Positions 63,661 through 64,000 of a stretch of DNA of 64,000 bases are shown here, piece by piece. Below the pieces are notes generated by a model, which made no database searches, was not told the origin of the DNA, and saw only the letters and a program-made list of their open reading frames with translations. A program made the translations under genes and the position numbers. The number at the start of each line of letters is the position of its first letter. Position 1 is the first letter of the stretch. Source of the DNA: Myxococcales bacterium (GTDB lineage Bacteria; Myxococcota_A; Polyangia; Nannocystales; Nannocystaceae); the NCBI GenBank assembly GCA_020633315.1, contig JACKDV010000001.1:310001-374000 (forward strand), read 5' to 3'.

Positions 63661-64000
63661 CGGCGGCGCTGATCGACGGCAAGGCGGTCTCGGCCCAGGT
63701 GCTCGAAGAGGTCCGCCAGCGGGTGGCGGCCTGCGTGGCCAAGGGCGTCACGCCCACGCTGGCGGTGGTGTTGGTGGGGGACGATCCCGCGTCCCAGATC
63801 TACGTGCGCAACAAGGGCCGTCGCGCGGCGGAGGTGGGCATCGCCACCCGTGACCACCGGCTGGGCGCCAAGGAGACCACCACCGAGTCGCTGCTGGAGC
63901 TGGTGGCCCAGCTCGATGCCGATCCCGAGGTCGACGGCATCCTGGTGCAGCTCCCGCTGCCCGGCCACATCGACGCGGACGCGGTGCTGCTCGCCATCGA
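63657..64000 (+). CDS. folD: bifunctional methylene-THF dehydrogenase/cyclohydrolase, 5' part
   Basis: The first 114 codons are present; the gene runs off the window. MTAALIDGKAVSAQVLEEV is the FolD start, PTLAVVLVGDDPASQIYVRNKGRRAAEVGI contains the catalytic Tyr and Lys-containing motif (YVRNK, with the Lys), and DGILVQLPLPGHID is the third signature. It interconverts methylene- and formyl-tetrahydrofolate in the cytosol. Four-base overlap with the FmdB-like gene. Confidence 0.93.
   Translation, partial: MTAALIDGKAVSAQVLEEVRQRVAACVAKGVTPTLAVVLVGDDPASQIYVRNKGRRAAEVGIATRDHRLGAKETTTESLLELVAQLDADPEVDGILVQLPLPGHIDADAVLLAI

Overview
The window is very GC-rich bacterial chromosome, almost fully coding, and looks like a myxobacterium, most likely of the Nannocystaceae type. 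The grounds are a Ser/Thr kinase fused to a membrane segment and TPR tail, several cysteine-rich or Ser/Thr/Gly-linker lipoproteins, FHA/zinc-ribbon proteins, a J-protein/Hsp70 pair and a COQ4 homologue. This placement is inference from gene content. I saw no rRNA, tRNA, CRISPR array, prophage or complete IS element.

Layout. 1-10 kb: GNAT fragment, Ser/Thr kinase-TPR, an MBL/receiver-like/GAF protein, a small lipoprotein, a sarcosine/dimethylglycine dehydrogenase-type flavoprotein and two Cys-rich lipoproteins. 10-15.5 kb: a three-gene overlapping operon (histidine phosphatase, DUF885 peptidase-like lipoprotein, HAD phosphatase) and a GT-C-like membrane protein. 15.5-23 kb: a small Fis-type HTH protein, an AT-rich island, an orphan dnaE2 under a LexA-like box, GNAT, a Xer recombinase, MOSC, a GspC/PDZ-like lipoprotein and an unknown lipoprotein. 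23-28 kb: NAD-linked formate dehydrogenase, with a NuoE-NuoF fusion followed by a catalytic subunit whose active-site codon is an in-frame UGA. 28-36.6 kb: EamA transporter, M23 peptidase, extensin-like protein, TetR/COQ4, a Gly-rich frameshifted lipoprotein and LysR with two oxidoreductases. 36.7-43.6 kb: J-domain/Hsp70 pair, EEP-family protein, sirtuin, ECF sigma/anti-sigma and a MITE-like inverted-repeat element. 43.6-52.8 kb: housekeeping genes (coaE, engB, rimI, pyrK-pyrD, glnB, glnA, psd). 52.8-64 kb: a methyltransferase with a long acidic N-terminus, a primary-like sigma factor, an IPT/TIG lipoprotein, two FHA proteins, a TPR/HEAT protein, an FmdB-like zinc ribbon and the start of folD.

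Two window-wide observations stand out. First, the formate dehydrogenase alpha subunit would be reported as two ORFs by ordinary gene callers, but reads as one 913-residue selenoprotein with a bacterial SECIS hairpin directly after the UGA. Second, about twenty gene starts are preceded by a -10-like hexamer (TANNNT, usually TATGCT or TAGGNT) ending only 5-9 nt before the ATG/GTG, with no Shine-Dalgarno sequence. This predicts widespread leaderless transcription and was used here to choose starts. Genes inside operons instead start with ATGA/GTGA overlaps.
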